Source: Macrocystis pyrifera
Lineage: Eukaryota > Sar > Phaeophyceae > Laminariales > Laminariaceae
DNA length: 64,000 nucleotides
NCBI GenBank assembly: GCA_031763025.1
Contig: JASSKH010000011.1
Span: forward strand, 12,064,580 to 12,128,579
Direction: 5' to 3'
The notes under the pieces are model-generated. The model was not told where the DNA came from and searched no databases. It worked only from the letters and a program-made list of their open reading frames with translations. This document shows, in pieces, positions 55,201 through 64,000 of this stretch (position 1 is its first letter; every line of letters begins with the position of its first letter). The position numbers and the translations under genes were made by a program.

Positions 55201-58200
55201 GCCGAGACTGCTCCCTCGAGAAACTCTGTACCGCACACCAACAACAATGGATTTTTTATTTGTTTTATTCAAAATAAGTGCGACAAGCACCATCCCTCGC
55301 TCTTGGTTCGTCCAGTTGAAGTTACAATTTTTCATGTGTGAAAATACATATTGGATCCAACGATATCGCGTAGATCCTCGGAGTAAGATATCTGGGCTCA
55401 ACGGCACAGTCCCTGCCGTGACACGCCCCTTTAGCTGTTCCACTAACTACCTCCACGCGCACATCATCGACCGTTTTACAGGACCGGGGCGGTGGCGAAC
55501 TTCGAAGCGCAAGTGTGGCAGTCGACCAGCGTTGCTAAGGCTTCCTCGTTCCACAAAATTTCGGAGCACGCGGGCAACAGCGTTGCAGTGCAAACGACTA
55601 GCTCAAAGGGCGGCAGCGCCAGCGCTAGTGCGCCGTTCGGCTCGGTGTCAGGGTCGCACAGCACGGAGACAGAAAACAGCACAGAGGACACTAAAGTTGA
55701 AGAGGGTGAAGAGAGTTCGACCGAGCAAAGATCCACATCAACGGCGACGGTAATCGAATGTGAGTGAAAACGGGACACATTCTCTGGGATAGGTGAATCC
55801 TATTTTTTCTGGGGCCCCTAGCTTGAGGAGCTATTCACTCTTGGTCAGTTATTTTGCGACGTATGAAATTTGCAACCCGATGGACCCTACAACGGCTTAG
55901 GTAAAAATAACATCATGATGCTAAATAAAAGAGTGGCATTCCGATGATTTTTTTGGGTTAAGGAGCCCCTTGATTCAGATTAGTTTCAACCGTAGTGTCA
56001 CCCCTACCGAAGCACGACTCCACGCTAACATCAAGGGCTGTGCGGCTGTACACATGGTCGGGGGTAGACCTGCGTGTCCTTGACGACGATCGTTCGGGAG
56101 TCCCAATCGCGGGCGGTATGTGTTTTTTCGTCAGCCATGACGTTTGACACCATGATTAGGCCGTTCCTTGCTGCTTGAATCCATCCATCACGCACAAGAC
56201 GTCATCGCTTTCCTGTGTCCGTTTGACCATGGAGCGGCCAAGTGCTAATGTTTCGCAAGCGTCGATGCCCCATGTGCGGGAGCGAGAGCTGTAACGATAA
56301 AAATATTGAATGCACCGGTGATTGTCAGGGACGCTGCTATGGGAGGCCCGGAGGTGTTGTCGTCATTAAACCAATACTTTAGTGGACCACAAAGACGGGT
56401 GGGTTTGTGAAAGGCCGTAGACGTGCGAGAACACACAAAGGCATATTTCTCCTGTCGTGAGACGCCATGTTCGATCGTGTGATGCACAAATCCTTTTCCG
56501 CATGTTGATCGAAGAGCCTTCTCTAGCACAGCAATCCGCGTACCCCGAACCCCCCCCCCCCCCTGCACTCCACGTCCACCTTCTGGTATGCTCTTTCCGG
56601 GCTATTGACTACGTTGACAGACGCCACTGAAGCAGTAGAGCATGCAGAAGGTAGAGGCGTGGCTAGAGTAAACACGGATTGGTTGGTATCCCTCGTACAA
56701 GTCCACGCTGTTTGCAGTAACCGACCGTTACGCGTGTAGGCAAACCACTCTACCGCTTTCCGTACTACATATAACAATACATGTAGCATACTTCGTACTG
56801 AATAGTTGGTGGATTGCACTGATCATGACATCCACCGCGCATTTTAATGTTCTTTAGCCCGAATGTCCAGACGTTGATGTATACATCGCCCTATTATGTG
56901 ATCAGACCCCCATGCATCATAGCGAGTCCCTCGTGCGGTCCACACCCCATCGTCAACGCGGTGTGACTTGTACGGTTCGGGCCGTGATGAAACCATCACG
57001 AATCCTAAACCGACGCTTTAATTTTCACATAAACCGTGTCCCTTGTGTCTTCCAACAGACCGCCCCCATAAGGTAGGAAACGCCAATACTGCTAACATAC
57101 TGCACGCATCAGTTGTTGCGGTTCTGGGCGCAGACGTGAAATACCCGATGAAATCTTTCCGCATCCCTGTCACGAGGATTCAGGTGTTGGAAGAGGCCGC
57201 AACTGACAGTTACAGTCTCCAGGAAACGGAAGGCCGCCTTACGTTGTATTCACACTGCATGAAACCGTGTAGTAGTATCATACACTGACAAGGACCACTC
57301 ATTATTTGTTCTGTTACCCGGGAACAGACATCAAGTGTCCGATGAAATCGTTCCGCATCCCGATGACGAAGATGCAGCTGTCTGACGACGCCTACAAGAC
57401 CGCCCTAGAGGTGAAGAACATGCGCGACGCGGAAGAGTTCCTGGATGCCTTCGGGTCCCACGTCTCCAATGGACGGCAAGAGGTGCGTGTCGTGACAGAC
57501 TATATTGGTTTATTTTATGGAGGAGTATACTGTGTTTTGCAAAGGTAGGGTCCTTCCTGCTCAAACGAGCCTGGATGCGGCTTGGCCACTCACTCTACTT
57601 CTCTCAGCAACGCAACTTTTGCCGCCCCTGACGGCTCCTACACGTGGAGTTTGTTCTTGCACTTTTAGCTGAACGTCGGGTTGCGTACAGGATACGTGCG
57701 ATTGTAGGTATTGTACTTGTTGAGCCCGAATATTTTAATCGCCGGGGGATGGGCTCACCTGATGCACCACCCAATGATGTCTGGCTCGTTGTCATTGTGC
57801 CCTGGCCTGCCCATGCAACGGTGAATCGGCCTTGGCTTTCGTTTTAGTTTGCGCTTACTGTTCGCTGCTCCGTGAGAAGTTCAGCGGAGGTGTGCTACGG
57901 TGGGAATACGACGTTTAGGTGCAGCACTCTTCGGCCAAGCTGTCACTGGGACTGTCCAGGTTTCATAAAGCCAAAATCGTTGGAAAACCGTTTGCGTGTT
58001 GTGGTACTATTCGTGGTATACATGTGAAGAGTAGCCCCTGTTTGGTTGCTCGTCGCGTTGGGCTTTGAGCGTTTCGCTCGTAATCAGTTTTGCGATGAGG
58101 TATAGAGGTGCTCTCAAATCGAGGAGGCTCACTCAACGTAAGCGCTATATTTACCTTAGCACGCGTCAGCGTAGGCTTACATCCCGCCTGTTAGAGAAAG

Positions 58201-61200
58201 GGGCCGCGTGAGATGTGTTGTCTGACAGGCGGTTACGTCAGCCAAAAGAACCTGCCTCCCCAGGGTTGTTGGAACGCTACATAGTTTGCTCAATTTTTGT
58301 TTTGCTGTAGTATTCGTCGTAGACCTACGAAGATGCACTGAGATAGTGGGTAGGGCATCGTATCATACAAGTTTCTCGAAATGGTGGCTTTTTTCGATGC
58401 GGTGTACGTGACAAAAATGGGGTGCTACGTGGCACGGGTCGATTGCCACCCCTCTGCCGAAGCAAGACTGGGAGGGGATATGATACACCTGACCTGGACG
58501 GTACCGAAACACTTGTACCCCCCTCGTGCTCGCGCTTTGCCACGCTTCTACCGGAACTGCAGCTCGGAGGCATTTTCTACAGCACCATTACCGTCACGTC
58601 TCGCACCAAGGTGAGATAAGAGAGGCCCGTAACCCTGAAAAATACATTAGCTACCCAAAGATCTGATCAGTACCAATGCACTGGTTTCTGCAATTAATGG
58701 TGCGAAACATGCACAGTTAAATAGTAGTCGCAGACGTCATTAGACCACAAACAAGCGCCATGAGAAATATTCCGTATATCTCGGCTTTTCAGGGTTTGCT
58801 GCAGGCATCATGTGAGCAATACAATGCTGGTAGTATGATCCTGCGACTCGTTACAATGGATGCACGTTGTCTCGTCCGATCACAAAATGCTTTCCATCGC
58901 GGTTCGACACACCCTGCCGGCCTTTGCTGTGCACACGTTTTCTTTGCGGGGGCTATCGTGCGATTAGTCACATGTGGATGTTTTTTTAGGAGCTCGAGTA
59001 GAGTCCTCTCTCTCTCTCTCCAATGGGCTTTATTCTTGTGCAACCTCTTAGGAGTGGGTAGGTACGATTTTCGAGTAGCTCTCGCCCTGTGGAGCGAGGC
59101 CATATTCAAAGCGGTGTAACGTGACGTGGCTGCAGGATTCTAGAACTACCATCAGAAAGTCCTGAGCTTTTTGTGGCGACGCCATCTGGCGCCATGGCAT
59201 CCAGGCTTTGCTGTTGTGTGTCGTTCTGCTGCCTTTTCCATCTCACCCGTTTTTACAGGGCGAACACACATAAGGGTGCAAGGATGTTTCCTGCTATGAA
59301 CCCCCCTTTAACAACTTGGTGTTACACCGATCGGCCTTTCTGCCACCCCTCTCGGCGTACAACAGATGAACACGGAGATGATGATGACAGCCGCCAGCCG
59401 CCAATCGAGCGAATTGAAGAAGAAGTCGAGCAGCACAGAGGTGGGGTCGGTTTTCGCTCGTTTTTACGGAACTACTGACGCTTCATGCGGGTACTAAGGG
59501 TTGTCGATCAAATTGTTTTTATGACTGACGGGAAAGTCTTCAGCTGAACAATTACCCCTGCTCTGCACCTAGCTTAGAGCACTTGGTGAAGGGTTGAACA
59601 TTCCTATCTACCAAGACCAGCTGTAAGGTGGGGAAAATAGCTGCTTGAAGTGATTAGCCCCAAAACTCCTGGATGCACGGTTAACGTACAAATCATGTAT
59701 CTCGTCTGACCGGTCTGGACTTATACTGAAGACATGGCGTGCGGTGCCGACAACGTCATTTTTCAGGCGTCCCTGTGAGAGGTAGTTGCTTGTTCACCAT
59801 GGAGTCGAGGCCCTTGACAAGTACGGTATACCCATACATCCGTATCTACTCCGTGCTGTATCGGCGAAAATTTGCACTTACTCATAAGATCAGAGTGAGA
59901 CTCGCCGCAGTCTTCTCCGACGTGAAAACGTGCAGTCCGCATGTACCCCGCTTGTCACTTGCGTCTTGGGGCACTAAACAGGCCAGCGTGAGCGGGGGAG
60001 GCTTCGGCTACAGCGCCAAGGCATCTGTTTCGTTCGGCGAGTCCAGCAGCGTCGGGAAAACAACGGTCAACACGAGCGCCACGAGCAAGGGCACGGACGA
60101 GACCAGTCTTGAAGCGCGATACTGGCAATACATCAGGGTGAGGATGCCTCGGACGATAGGGGCAACACAGTTGGGCAAATTACTCCTATTTTGGACGCGT
60201 TTATGCGATACAGGTGGCGCATTTCGGCTAAAACGGTTTCTGACTGACGAGATTCCTTCACCCCAAATCGTCGGAATGTCATTATTGTTTCAACGTATGA
60301 CGCTATTGTATGCTTGGGCCATGGGAATAGTCGTCCTGATGCAATTTGATTTTCGCTGAAGAAAGTGTTCGGGTGAGGTGTAAGGTGTGGAGCTCCTTGA
60401 GTGAGGAGCCTCAGAAAATTTAGGGTGAACCCCTACCGTAAAACGCCTCTTTGGTTTTGCTGATCGTCGTCTCTCCGTTTAACTGCAGAAATGCCCGATA
60501 GTGTTCGCCTCCTACACCAATGTTTTGGCTTTCGGTTGACCGCAGTATTTGTGTGGATCAAGCCTACTACATTGGGCATGCAGTGATTTCTGTATGCGCT
60601 CCGAAAGCCGTTTTGTTTCGGGTCTGGTACGGCGCCTCTATACGTTAATTGAGGGAGTAGATTCAGAAACGCTACTGTAGGTGGAAACCCCTATCGTAAA
60701 ACGCGGCCGAGGCTGAGGCGTTTAGTACTACGCTTTACAGAAACCGAACTATGGCACAAAACCGAACTATGGCACAAATTCCAAGTATTTGTATCCACAC
60801 AAAGAGAGTGGAGGGCCAAAGGGGGTAAGGCTGACATCTGTTTTAGGCAGGGCCGAAAGATAGTTGCGCAAGGCATGACACCCGAGCAGATACCGTAGAG
60901 TGGCGGGTACCATTCTGCAAGTAAACATAAGGTCTGTACGGCTCGTCGAAAACGATCGGTCAGTATGTTTCCTTTTCGCTCAGAGTGGTGCTTCTCGTTT
61001 GGGGTAATGATTTTTTAAACCCCGCCCTTTGTCACACTCTAGCAAGACAACCACGTGTACAAACTACGTTCGCAGCGGTCGCTAGCATTATTTGATCAAG
61101 CGTGGCTGTTAAAATAGGTGGACATGGTCACCGACATACAGCCTTCCAACTGCTATACCATATCTGCTCGTCAAACTAAGTGCCATCAATGATATCTACA

Positions 61201-64000
61201 CGTCGGGACAAATGCCGAAGTAGATCATCGATATTCTAGTCTACCGTTGTGATATGTTGGTCAGGTTGAGTATTTATCATACCCGTCTCAGGAAACACTT
61301 TCGACATCACACGAAGATTGTGCGGCTCTCATCCGGCAGAATGAGCTAGGCCTTACAGAACAGGAAGCCATCTGCGTGTCTATACCATGACGTGGAACCA
61401 TGCATATGTCCGATGTGTTGCACCATTGTCGGGGGGTGTGCGCCACGTCTGTCCCCCCGCGATATCGTGTTTGACTGCCCCCAACCAACTTCACGCGGCC
61501 ACCACCATTCCGCGTATGCCACGACGTTGGTATGGTGCATTAGATATCGAATTTAGCGTTTTTGTCGCGTCTTCTGTGATTGATCCTGTTGTTTGTCTTT
61601 TTGGTCCTGACGCACTGGTTGTCTTACATCTGTAATTCTGAAGCGGGTGGATTGGTTGTGTAAATATATACGTATGTCGGATACATCTTGATGTGCAGAC
61701 GTTCGCGCTTGACCGATCGAAAAAAAACTTTTGTCAACATAAATTGCCACCGCCCCGAGACGACCAGCTGTAGGTCCGACTAACAACTAGTTATTGAGTC
61801 AATTCGTGTGGATTGACAATTCTATCGCTAGATGGATTGAATCGCGAAAAAATGTAGAAAAAAGAAAACGTGGCAAACAACAAACAACATACACTAAACA
61901 TACATATTTTTAACTTTGTATGTCTTTGGCCTCGTGCACGCCCTCCATTATTCTTGTTTTATCACAGTGCACGGGCCCCCGGGCACCGACTCCGGAGACG
62001 TTTGCCGACGCCCTCTTCAACGACAATTCGTCGTGGGCGGTCACCGACAGAGGGCCTATTGAAGCGTTTGTTCCGGTCACCCGCGTCTTGGAGAACACGA
62101 TGGAGACTCTGAAGGATGGCAGCGATGAGAAGATATATTTGCAGGTAAAGGAGACCCGCGTGTGTGCGTGATCCCAAGCGTTAGACTACAACCCTACTTT
62201 GGACTGTAGATGCATACCACTGTAGTAATACATGAAGGGCCAGCCAGCGAGTGACGTCGCCGCCATCGAGTTATAATCTATTTACCCGCCGGCTGTGAGT
62301 ATGGGAGGCGTTGTACTCGTGGCCTATATAGTGTTCGGTCAACACCGACCCCACACGGGTGATGGTTGCTACGGTGTCCCTCACGTGGACGCAGTGGTGG
62401 GGATACGCTTTGCTGGGCTGTGTAAGATCGCATAACATATCATGCGTTGCACGGTGGTAGAGGAATCACCAGATATGTGCAAGGATGATCGCCTGGAAGC
62501 GCGCCGTTCTCTCACACAGAACGGTACTTTACGATAACACGCAAGCGGAACACGACAATCTGATCACTTTCATGGCCTGAGCACAACACGGACCATATTG
62601 TCAATGATCACTCTCATGGCCTGACCACAACACGAACCATCTTGTCAAGCAGGAATGCTGTTAAAGTGCTCTCGGGTGGTATATCAGGTCAACCCCCCCC
62701 CCCATTCGGAAAACGCACGCCCGTACACTGGCTCCCCTTGGTTTAGCACTTGTTGTCCCATACGGTGAATCTAACTTCCTACGAACGACAGAAATTTGAT
62801 CCCACGCACAACATCTGCATATGGCTCCATGCTTGGGAGAAGTATACTCCCGTTTCAGCTCCGGGCATGTCGAGAACGCACGTCGTCAGCTGGAAAAAAT
62901 GGTTCACGATCGCCTGGCCCGTCGCTGTAAGCTGCGGTTAACAAACTGTCGACCTTCAGTGGTTGTACCGTCCACCGTTTCCGACCTACCAAGGTACTGT
63001 CGTACGTTGCACAAACGCCATGGACTCCTTGTGTGCGTCACAATGACGCCCTTAGCGCTTTCTATTAATAGCTCACGAATATCTTGGTGATATATTCTGC
63101 TAGCAATTTAAATTTCCAATTCAAAATCCGTACTAACCGTTCGCGCTGCTGCATACGGCTCTTATGACTCTGTCGTGCGCTGATTACTCTCTCAGTCTTC
63201 GGTGAACTACATAACTGCAGCGTGGCGTAAGCGGGCTAAGAAATGGGGCGACGTTCTTCTCGACGAGGACAACGAGTTGAGCAGAAATGTGAGTTGTCGT
63301 TCCGTCATGTTCGTATATTGCAGCTTTTGTCGATGGACAATGATACGACCGTGGCCAGCGAAAGAAGGCATCTACTGGACTACTAGCAGTTTCAGTATCG
63401 GGTGTTGGGATGCAGAACATATGCCGCGGCAAGATCACGCATGTACACTTGCGCTAGTACTGTGTCGGGCAACTGGGCTGTCTGGGACTGCTACGTCTCC
63501 CCTGCCGACAATGATGCCGTGGCTGTAGCCCAGCGGCCACCCAAGATGCGCAAAGAGCGTTTCGCCGGGAGAATCGTGTCAAGAGAGGGATAGTAGACGT
63601 CGCAACGGGGAGATACGCCGCGAACGGGCGTTTCTTGCATCTTTAGGTCATCCAATACGCGGATGCGGATAATAAAAGCAAGAACTTCGTATACCCGCGC
63701 CACACTGACGTCGTAAACTCAAACATTCGTATCCACATATCTTCCAGCTCGACACGTATAAACTTGTACTCCCACGATGAACTGCGCAACCTCTGCCTCC
63801 CCCTCCTCTCCTACTACTCCCCCTTACATGCGTTTCAAAAATTCAGGTACCCAGCGCCGTCCTCGACCTTATTCGAACGGCCTACCCTGCTTCGCAAGGC
63901 GCGGTTCGAGAGCTCGTCGACGCCGTGTACAGGTGTCTGCAGTTCGTAGAAAGCCCCTCTGATGCCACCTTCTGGAGAGACGTCAAAAGCAACCCTGACA
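48601..64000 (+). CDS. MACPF (perforin-like) domain protein, at least 15 exons, runs off the window
   Basis: Fifteen exons chained by hand with GT-AG junctions and compatible phases give more than 955 residues with no stop. The N-terminal 335 residues (exons 1-3 and the start of 4) are helical and unrecognised. Exon 4 has a Gly/Ser-rich stretch and then a coiled coil. Exons 5-13 resemble a MACPF domain: the signature-like FGSHV, seven residues, then GG (the usual pattern is YGTH[FY]-x6-GG, so one residue longer); Ser/Gly/Ala-rich segments in exons 7 and 11 like the two membrane-inserting clusters; and a following W-containing block in exon 12. MACPF proteins form rings that insert into membranes, in immunity, attack or development; the role here is unknown. 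No signal peptide is seen. Introns are 158-1830 bp and hold miniature transposons. Splice choices are inferred. Confidence 0.7.
49698..49823. mobile_element. MITE-4 copy 2, in intron 1
   Basis: Inverted ends TGTCAGGGGACGGCAC and GACACGTCGCCTGACA; related to 23647-23815. It contains a C-run of about 18. Confidence 0.65.
50416..50682 (+). CDS. MACPF gene, exon 2
   Basis: 267 nt, residues 206-294. Acceptor AAAGCAG, donor GTAAGA, phase 0 on both sides. Helical and acidic (VRIVEELYSIGEGAPAIRQQ). No known domain recognised. Confidence 0.7.
51230..51334 (+). mobile_element. MITE-1 copy 8, in intron 2
   Basis: 105-bp forward copy. The arms have drifted (CACGAGGGCCCATAGTAAA, and ATTCTGGACCCCCGTAA), but the core is typical. 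TA flanks on both sides. Confidence 0.82.
51505..51624 (+). CDS. MACPF gene, exon 3
   Basis: 120 nt, residues 295-334. Acceptor AAGTCCAG, donor GTATGC, phase 0. Ala/Leu-rich and basic (LAGIAARLAPTFLKVAPKLS). The acceptor was chosen to keep phase; an AG 12 bases upstream is the alternative. Confidence 0.6.
52262..52707 (+). CDS. MACPF gene, exon 4
   Basis: 446 nt, about 149 residues. Acceptor CAAAACAG, donor GTCAGC, ends in phase 2. A Gly/Ser-rich part is followed by a likely coiled coil (AALELEKARLQSTMDNVRQE, then EEDLERAQNALDKAKAAV). Confidence 0.75.
52879..52983 (+). mobile_element. MITE-1 copy 9, in intron 4
   Basis: 105-bp forward copy with matched arm variants (AAATGGGACC left, GGTCCCATTT right). 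TA flanks. Confidence 0.88.
53449..53589 (+). CDS. MACPF gene, exon 5
   Basis: 141 nt. Acceptor TTGTGTCAG, donor GTGAGT, phase 2 in and out. Encodes GGAALYGMNFFPTTIDLVIK, a possible start of the MACPF domain. Confidence 0.75.
54213..54311 (+). CDS. MACPF gene, exon 6
   Basis: 99 nt. Acceptor CTTGTTTTAG, donor GTAACG, phase 2 in and out. Contains VGTPRIPVAWYRDWSD. The donor is inferred from the phase of exon 7. Confidence 0.6.
55482..55759 (+). CDS. MACPF gene, exon 7
   Basis: 278 nt. Acceptor CCGTTTTACAG, donor GTGAGT, ends in phase 1. Rich in Ser, Thr, Ala and Gly (SSKGGSASASAPFGSVSGSH), then an acidic Glu/Ser/Thr segment. The composition fits the first membrane-inserting segment of MACPF proteins. 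Confidence 0.75.
55776..56016 (-). mobile_element. MITE-2 copy D, diverged, in intron 7
   Basis: The block GGCATTCCGATGATTT followed by GGGTTAAGGAG is the reverse complement of the centre of copy A, and the outer parts align weakly with copy B. The ends are eroded. Confidence 0.55.
57134..57220 (+). pseudogene. Duplicated copy of exon 8, probably dead
   Basis: Preceded by GGGCGCAG, it encodes VKYPMKSFRIPVTRI where the next exon (57328) encodes IKCPMKSFRIPMTKM. Similarity fades after about 30 codons. A possible donor (CAG then GTGTTG at 57184) would end it in phase 0, which cannot join exon 8 in frame. It could replace exon 8, but would then lose the FGSHV motif. It is either a relic of a tandem exon duplication or a rarely used alternative exon. 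Confidence 0.65.
57328..57482 (+). CDS. MACPF gene, exon 8
   Basis: 155 nt. Acceptor CCCGGGAACAG, donor GTGCGT, enters in phase 1 and leaves in phase 0. It carries the helix before the signature, and AEEFLDAFGSHVSNGRQ with the FGSH motif of the MACPF signature. Confidence 0.8.
58563..58610 (+). CDS. MACPF gene, exon 9
   Basis: 48 nt. Acceptor AACTGCAG, donor GTGAGA, phase 0. Encodes LGGIFYSTITVTSRTK: the Gly-Gly of the MACPF signature and the following beta strand. Confidence 0.78.
59366..59440 (+). CDS. MACPF gene, exon 10
   Basis: 75 nt. Acceptor GTACAACAG, donor GTGGGG, phase 0. Ser/Lys/Met-rich (MNTEMMMTAASRQSSELKKK). Placed by phase and by the open frame. Confidence 0.65.
59982..60137 (+). 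CDS. MACPF gene, exon 11
   Basis: 156 nt. Acceptor CACTAAACAG, donor GTGAGG, phase 0. Encodes GGGFGYSAKASVSFGESSSV and a Ser/Thr-rich run, like the second membrane-inserting segment of MACPF domains, then ARYWQYI. Confidence 0.8.
60193..60449 (+). mobile_element. MITE-2 copy C, in intron 11
   Basis: Closely related to copy A in the same orientation, from GACGCGTTTATGCGATACAG to CCCTACCGTAAAACGCCTC. A further end-like piece (CCCTATCGTAAAACGC) lies at about 60687-60702. Confidence 0.78.
61968..62144 (+). CDS. MACPF gene, exon 12
   Basis: 177 nt. Acceptor TTTTATCACAG, donor GTAAAG, phase 0. Contains TFADALFNDNSSWAVTDRGP followed by IEAFVPVTRVL, resembling the W-containing block and the last strand and helix of MACPF domains. 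Confidence 0.8.
63196..63288 (+). CDS. MACPF gene, exon 13
   Basis: 93 nt. Acceptor CTCTCTCAG, donor GTGAGT, phase 0. Encodes NYITAAWRKRAKKWGDVLLD, a basic helix then acidic residues, probably the end of the MACPF domain. Confidence 0.75.
63647..63688 (+). CDS. MACPF gene, exon 14
   Basis: 42 nt. Acceptor GCATCTTTAG, donor GTATAC, phase 0 (VIQYADADNKSKNF). An extra 18-nt exon at 63748-63765 (LDTYKL, between CTTCCAG and GTACTC) would also keep frame. Confidence 0.5.
63847..64000 (+). CDS. MACPF gene, exon 15, cut by the window end
   Basis: Acceptor AAAAATTCAG. Open in phase 0 to the last base (VPSAVLDLIRTAYPASQGAV, then VYRCLQFVESPSDATFWRDV). The gene therefore continues to the right. A stop in another reading at 63778-63780 would end the gene early only if exon 14 were spliced to 63748 and not removed again. 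Confidence 0.65.

Noticed and set aside
62866-62930. Possible extra MACPF exon encoding a basic helix (VENARRQLEKMVHDRLARR)
   Set aside because: It has a fair acceptor and a GTAAGC donor, but its phases fit neither the exon before (phase 0) nor the one after (phase 0), and exons 12 and 13 join directly in frame.

Overview
The window looks like nuclear DNA of a brown alga or a close stramenopile relative. Three things point that way: an array of EsV-1-7 zinc-finger-like repeats (C-X4-C-X16-C-X2-H, a family greatly expanded in Ectocarpus and other brown algae), one gene of at least 15 small exons with GT-AG introns averaging about 0.9 kb, and a heavy load of Ty1/copia elements and short palindromic elements. 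No species can be named from the sequence alone. Homologies below rest on motif recognition and by-eye comparison inside the window; no database search was run.

Layout. 1-10277: dispersed repeats, miniature transposons and two units of a segmental duplication (a partial unit A in 669-1880, and unit B in about 4240-9400). Unit B carries the one intact EsV-1-7 gene (6096-7442, 11 repeats). 10278-17040: a full-length plus-strand Ty1/copia element (Copia-1) with 279-bp LTRs that differ at 5 positions, but with a broken gag-pol. 17041-25330: more repeats, then unit C of the duplication, with a dead EsV-1-7 copy (20979-22092) and a 1.9-kb insertion rich in GGGACGGGAC-type repeats. 25331-36676: gene-poor, with a decayed copia relic (27318-29539), an LTR scrap, a decayed tyrosine-recombinase element and nested miniature elements. 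36677-44834: a minus-strand Ty1/copia element (Copia-2) with near-identical LTRs and long reading frames, carrying a proline-coding minisatellite with long G runs inside pol. 44835-48600: no gene seen. 48601 to the window end: a multi-exon gene for a protein of more than 955 residues with a probable MACPF (membrane attack complex/perforin) domain; it runs off the right edge, and its introns hold several miniature elements.

Most notable: (1) both copia elements carry a UAG at the same place just before reverse transcriptase, in frame with it, and followed in Copia-1 by the CAR-YYA context used for programmed readthrough; (2) a 105-bp palindromic element family (nine copies) whose two arms change together, with an empty insertion site visible in a paralogous repeat; (3) a minisatellite in Copia-2 pol whose copies are read in two different frames of one open frame, separated by variable G runs; (4) a duplicated, probably dead, exon inside the MACPF gene; (5) a segmental duplication giving one live and one dead EsV-1-7 gene.
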